Shown here in pieces: positions 50,001-56,000 of a DNA stretch of 64,000 bases. Under the pieces are notes generated by a model. That model had not been told where the DNA came from and made no database searches. It worked only from the letters and a program-made list of their open reading frames with translations. Origin of the DNA: Opisthorchis felineus. Taxonomy: Eukaryota; Platyhelminthes; Trematoda; Opisthorchiida; Opisthorchiidae. The position numbers were made by a program, and so were the translations under genes. Every line of letters begins with the position of its first letter. The stretch's first letter is position 1. The DNA lies in contig SJOL01001578.1 in assembly GCA_004794785.1 (NCBI GenBank), positions 6,510 through 70,509 on the forward strand. Reading direction: 5' to 3'.

Positions 50001-53000
50001 CTAATCTCTAGCGAAGTTGGTGAATGAACCTCACTTACCTCTGCTTGTTTATTTTTGGTAATCTTTAATTCTGAATCGTTACCTTAGTGTCCAAGCACTC
50101 CGTAGCCGTAGGTAGAATGAAGCGGCTAATCGTCGTTTTTCATAGGCATAAAAGTGACCATACTTTCTCGCAGTGGAGTAATACGCACAAAGAGAACAGA
50201 AAGTAACCGACTGTAGACGTAACTACTTTGAATTACAAATGTATGTCATTCTATAATGTCGAAGAGTAACCATCAGGATAAATTCGTATTTATTCAGTCC
50301 GTAGGGGTTATTTAACTGCTTTAAGCCCCCTGAAAGCTACACTCAATGGTGTCAGTGTTAGGTCCAACGTAACCGATGCTATGCCACTGAATGTCTTCTC
50401 TTCATGCGTTGGCCAGTTGCGAAAACTCCCCTCCTGAGAAGTTGTCTCGCGACTCGCCTAAATGAAGCTAGCGCTTGATCTGTTCACTAATTGTGCTGAT
50501 GGACCCAATATTTCGCCAAAACAACAAACAGAACTTAAAGGTGAATGTTACATGTGTCAATACAGTCACTCTTTACTAATCATCCACTCGTAGCTGAAAA
50601 CAAGTGTCTTCATGGTCATGAACTCGAATCTCTCTAGTGGGATGCACCGATGAGTTGTAGCAAGAGCTGAAGTTGAGTCCAGTCCAGTGTATATTCATCG
50701 GAATAACAGCAGCAAGACGGAAGTGGGATTATTCAGACAAGAGTGATGTAGATCAAAAATTTAAGGTGGTCATTCAGCTGTTCTGTTTTTTTGGTATTGG
50801 GTGATTTATCTTTACGAATTAGAATCCGAAAACTGCTAATCTTGTCCGTAATTACATGACAACTGTCGGTTAGCCCAACTGAACCTGCTACACACAGCAC
50901 CCGTATTGGCGACCAATTAAGCACCGTAAACTACTTAGCGTTTGTAACCATGTCATCCATTTATGCGGACACATCACCCGTTTTGGTCATTGTGCTTGGA
51001 TTTGACAAACCATGCGATTAAAATCCTGGCCAGCTCGCCTTTTGTGTATTGGCGGGATTGTTTTGTGAAAAGCTACGTATCTGAACGCTTTCAATAGAGA
51101 GAAGGTGCGTACTTCATAGCGCTTCGATGGATAAATTAAAGCTATAATCAGGCACATGAATTTTTATTTCTTTAGACATTAACATATGAGGTGGGAATTG
51201 AGAAACCAATTCGCTCCAGCGATTTTGTTATTGGGAGCCTTACTCTGTTTTGTGAGCTTATAAATACGGCTTTACTATCCCTGGAAAGTCACTTGTGTCT
51301 GGTCGAAACATCTGTGTATGCCAATAACCCAAAATCCAATCCCCTATTTCAGAGTACACCTTTTTTCTTATCTCGTTTCAATGCTTATCTGCTTTTGACA
51401 GGCAAATTTAGAAAGACTGGTCGCGCGCAAAGAAGAACTGAAAGAAACCGTGATTGAATTAGAGTCCAAGAATGAGGAACTACAGGCCCAAAACGAGTGA
51501 GTGCATCAGTTCTGCATTGGGTGTTACATTGAAATATGGCTGGCTGTTCTAAACTCCTTGTTGAGAGTTGATGGCCAATCCACGGCAAAAGCTCTCTAAA
51601 TTAACCGTCTTGTGCTATCAGCACTATATTGTGGTGAGTCGTATGAAAATCAAAAACTTGGTAGCTTTTTGTATCCGCATTGGTGTCGATGCCGGGGCCA
51701 GAACGTCTGTATGGATTATAGAAGCGAATAAGTCAGATTTCGGCGTCTTCCGTTAGGATGTTTTTTCAATGACATAAAAATCTTTTATTGCGGCAAAACG
51801 GAAGTAGCCAGAATTAAGTTTCTGACCCAGTGGTCTTTACCGAGGATAGCGCTCAAGCGGATGGTGGGCAGCGGTAATACTAAGTGAGTTATGGGAAGAC
51901 AGTTAAGCACGATTTACTATCTCATTCAACATGATATACCGCTTACTTTTATCTCACCATTGTTGGTGGTGACACTCAAGTGGGACTCTGGTGCTTACTT
52001 ATCCACTTTCAGCTATCTTATTCCTGACAAATTAGCTGCACAACATTCTCTAAAATCCACACACAAATAAACCTAGCCCTACATCCTTATAATCACACAT
52101 CAATCGGACCGATTGCATGAGGCCAGGCGACTTTTCACAGATAAGTTACGGATGTATGACCGAGTACGCGAGTACCAAAACGGGCTAAAACCCAAATGGG
52201 CGAAAACGCCTCCACCCCACAATTACACGGTTGTTAAAGATATCGATCAAAAGCCCGGAGCGAATGTGCAGTGTGCCCTCCTGTGCATATAAGAGGGCGC
52301 ACCCATTAGGCCCACGTCTCCATGACACGAGTAAAACCTTGGTATTGCGCTGTTCATCCGCGTTAGAAAGCTATAGTGATTACTGGAACCAGTCTAGATT
52401 TCTAGACGTACCGGTCTCACTGAATGACCTTGTAACAACAGAAAGCTCAAGTCACCGCTCGTACCTAGTTTATCGTATGTTGATACGTTTGAGTCTGCCC
52501 TCTCTGAAGCCACCAACTCTTGTGTTCTGGTTTGTCTGCTGCTCAAAAACAAGTTACTGATGTTCTTTGGATTAGATGAAGTCTGTCAACAACAGGCATC
52601 TCTGGATACCTCTTCTCTTCAGGTGGTCATTTTCAAGTGAAGATACGAGCCGTCTCCGTGATCTTCTACGTTGGGTAGTCGTTAGGCTACACCTCCTTTT
52701 AGAGATGCAGCATATGACCAGTGACGTAAACCTATTATGTGAGATATCAAACGCTTATGAGAGTTGAGTGAGTGTACCCTAACAGGGAATATCGCAAATG
52801 TGCGATATTCCGACGACGACTGTAGCCTGCAAGAAGACATGGTCTTTGCTGAGGACCTTGTTGCCGGCAAAAGGATAGGACGGGCGTTGAATTATTCACC
52901 CCACAAAAGTGTATTCATTTACAGAGCACTGTCATTTGTATAGCTGATAGTTATCGAGCTTCGTTTACTACATCTACTGAAATTCATGTGGGTCTCCTAA

Positions 53001-56000
53001 CCAGTGGTTTCAAACGAAGGTCGGTTACACATTCGAGCTAAACTTGAATCAATTTTTCATGTTTCTTGCGTTTCCGCTGAAGGCTTGATTTCACCTTGCA
53101 AAACCAGTCGACATGCAGTTCTAAAGTACCAAATAATCATTATCATCACTGATGGCAACCTCATTGTTGACATTAGTGCTTTACTTTCGTACAGCCACAA
53201 CTTTTATTCAGCAACGTTTAAATCCTCAAGGTGAAAAACAGAAAAATTGGGTGGAGAAGGGATGTGACACCAGTCCACCGAAAGCCTTCTCCAAACGCTT
53301 GGTCAGACAACCTAAACTGGAACAAGCTACTGACATCTGTCAGTTGGCATACCTTGCAGTGACTCTAGCCAGGGTTAGGGAGGGTGACGTGGACCTCATC
53401 CTGCAAAGAAGATTTTACCAACACCCGAATTTTGCGTGATCCTTTTCATGCTGTTTGCCAAGTTACATCACCCCGCAGTTTGCACTGTTCTGAAGAAGGC
53501 ATTGGAAGCAGCACTCGGCTCGATAGCACATGGCCGAACTAACGTAGGTGATGGTGCTGGATATTCGTCGCGGCCAATTTTCATTATCTCTTTACAAGTT
53601 CGCTGATGCCATTCAGAAGCGACAACTCTTTTGGGATATCAGTAGCCAGAAGCCGTAGACGTCTCAGACAATCTGTTTGTGGATGCCAAGTCTCGCAACA
53701 AAATAACAAAGTAGCTCATTCCATAGCCTTCTACGTGCGATCCTCGAGATACAATAATGTCTTTTTGACGCCACGAGCGACAAAAGTTGACAGAAAAGTT
53801 CACTGTTGTGATATTCGTGCACTGCCTTCCACTATTACTAGAACTAATGCACCGAGGTGTTTAAAAATCCCCACGACATCTCCTTGAGTCAAGGTAAATG
53901 TTCAGGAGCTGGACATTCTGAATCATGGCTTTGAAATTTTAGGTTCAGTGTGCATGCCGAAAGAGGGTAAAATGGTGATTAAGTAACCTGCTGTGGCCTG
54001 CATTTTATGTTCATCTTCCACGATTAGGACTGGATTCCTATTCGGAATTTTGAAGTCCTCCAGCGTTCGCGTCAATACTTCATCAATGAAGAAGGTAAGC
54101 CTAACATCAACTGCGTTGCTTGTGTCCTAGATTCTTGTTTCTGACAGACATCAATGCAGATGGAATCCAGTGTACAATCAAGAACCACTTGCTTTAGTGT
54201 GCGAACACCACAGGCCGCTAAGTAGACTGGATTTCGGGGTTCGAGAACTGACTCCGACTTGTTTGGGGTTGTTACCGGTGAACTTGAACGGAAACGAACA
54301 AAGTGATCACGCCTAGCGTTGGAACACGGAGGGTATTCACAGTGGGGTGGGTTGGGGGAGAATACGTGAAAGGGTAGGGAGGCGCAAGCAGCAGCATTCT
54401 TACACCTACCCGTTTTACTGAATGAGGTAAGGCGCTGTTAGACGCGAGTTGAGGTAATGTCAGAGCGCCAGAAGCTTGGTAGGAGGACGATTAGCGCCCA
54501 TAACCAGACTTTGGCTCAAAAGCCTGACTAATGGATTGAGTAGGTACCGCCTAACTTCTACAACAGCTAAAGTCGCCGTACTTAATCTCATTCTCAATTC
54601 CGAGGACGAGGGGATTGTGTTCATCAGACCTCTATCCATTGAGCAACCCTGTGTACGAAACTCTAGATGTCAAATGAACCGTCCTACTGTAGCTCAGTGG
54701 GCGTACAGATATGCAAACCGTCACACCATGGTAATTTCCAGTCCATTTGAGGTGGCCGCGTAGTTTCAACCCTGGTTGTTCAAAGAGAAACCTAATTTAC
54801 CGTACGTTAATGCAGTTAGGTCCTGTGTGGGAATTCGCTGGCTTCTTCGTCACCATTCGGTGGAAAATGTCCCCACGACTTGTTTTACTTTCTTACATTA
54901 CTTACTTGTTTTACTTACTTTCAAAAAGGTGAGCTGAACTTTTACACCCGAGCAGTGCATGAATGGATCACCCGTCACATTAGGTCCCATTGCATTTGAG
55001 GGCCATAAACTCTTTGGCAGTACCAATCGATGTGGGGTATTCCGTACGAGGAATGTGCACAACGGCAACGCACAGTTGTCATGCACCGTTCACACTACGC
55101 AGACAACTTCAGTGAAACGTTGATGACCAGCGCATTTAGGTGGGAACACAAGAAGCTTCGAGTTAGGGTAGTTGGGGATAATTTATAAGAGCTATAGATT
55201 TCAATCTATCTGGTTCCCCGCACCCCTTCTGGTACGTCACAGGTTGTTAGTCCCTCATTCCCCCAGTAGAGTCGATCAGCTGTAACACCCTCTCGGTGTC
55301 TAGCTGCCATGCCACCCAAAGGAAGCACGAGGGCTGAGATACTGCCAGGTTGCCCAAGTCTCGACAGGAGCAGTCGAGATTCCGAGGTTGGGTTGGAACC
55401 ACGAACCTTCCGCTCAGTAAGCTTGCGCCTTAACCACTCAGCTACCTCGAGCTTCTCATTTCCCCCAAGTAGAATCACCATTATCATCAGCTGTAAAAAC
55501 CGCTTATTTGCCGTACAGTGGTTCTAGCTGCCACAGTAGAAAACGAGTGTTCAGTTGTGCAACAGGGACTTCAATCAAAGAATGCATCCAGAACCAGAAG
55601 CTACGTTGGTTAGGCCATATATTATGCACGCCGAACCATCGTCTACCGAGGAGAGTGCTGTTTGCCGTGCCCAATCCATAATGGCTGAAGCAGAGAGGTT
55701 GCCAATCTTTGACCTGACAAAAGGTTACGAAATCGATTGCGGAACAATTTTCGTTATGAACGGAGGGAGTGGAACGGACAAATGCAAATGAATAAAACTT
55801 AGAACGGGCTAGTGAGGGAAGAGCTTGGAGACTCTATTCTAGGCCCTCAAAGCTGGCTGCATTAGTGCCAATACCACTGGTGGATACATTTGTCGAATTT
55901 CGTAACAGCAAATCGGAAGGAGCCCCCAACGTGGGTCTGCCACCAGCGTCCCACCGTGCTTACTGAAACCTCCTCTCGTGGTACGTAGAAATTGGCAACT

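Noticed and set aside
55380..55462. Possible genuine tRNA gene (type II, minus strand)
   Set aside because: The B-box region is GGTTCCAACCC rather than GGTTCGAATCC, there is no clean acceptor stem or pol III terminator, and a SINE body shared with 46080-46210 follows.
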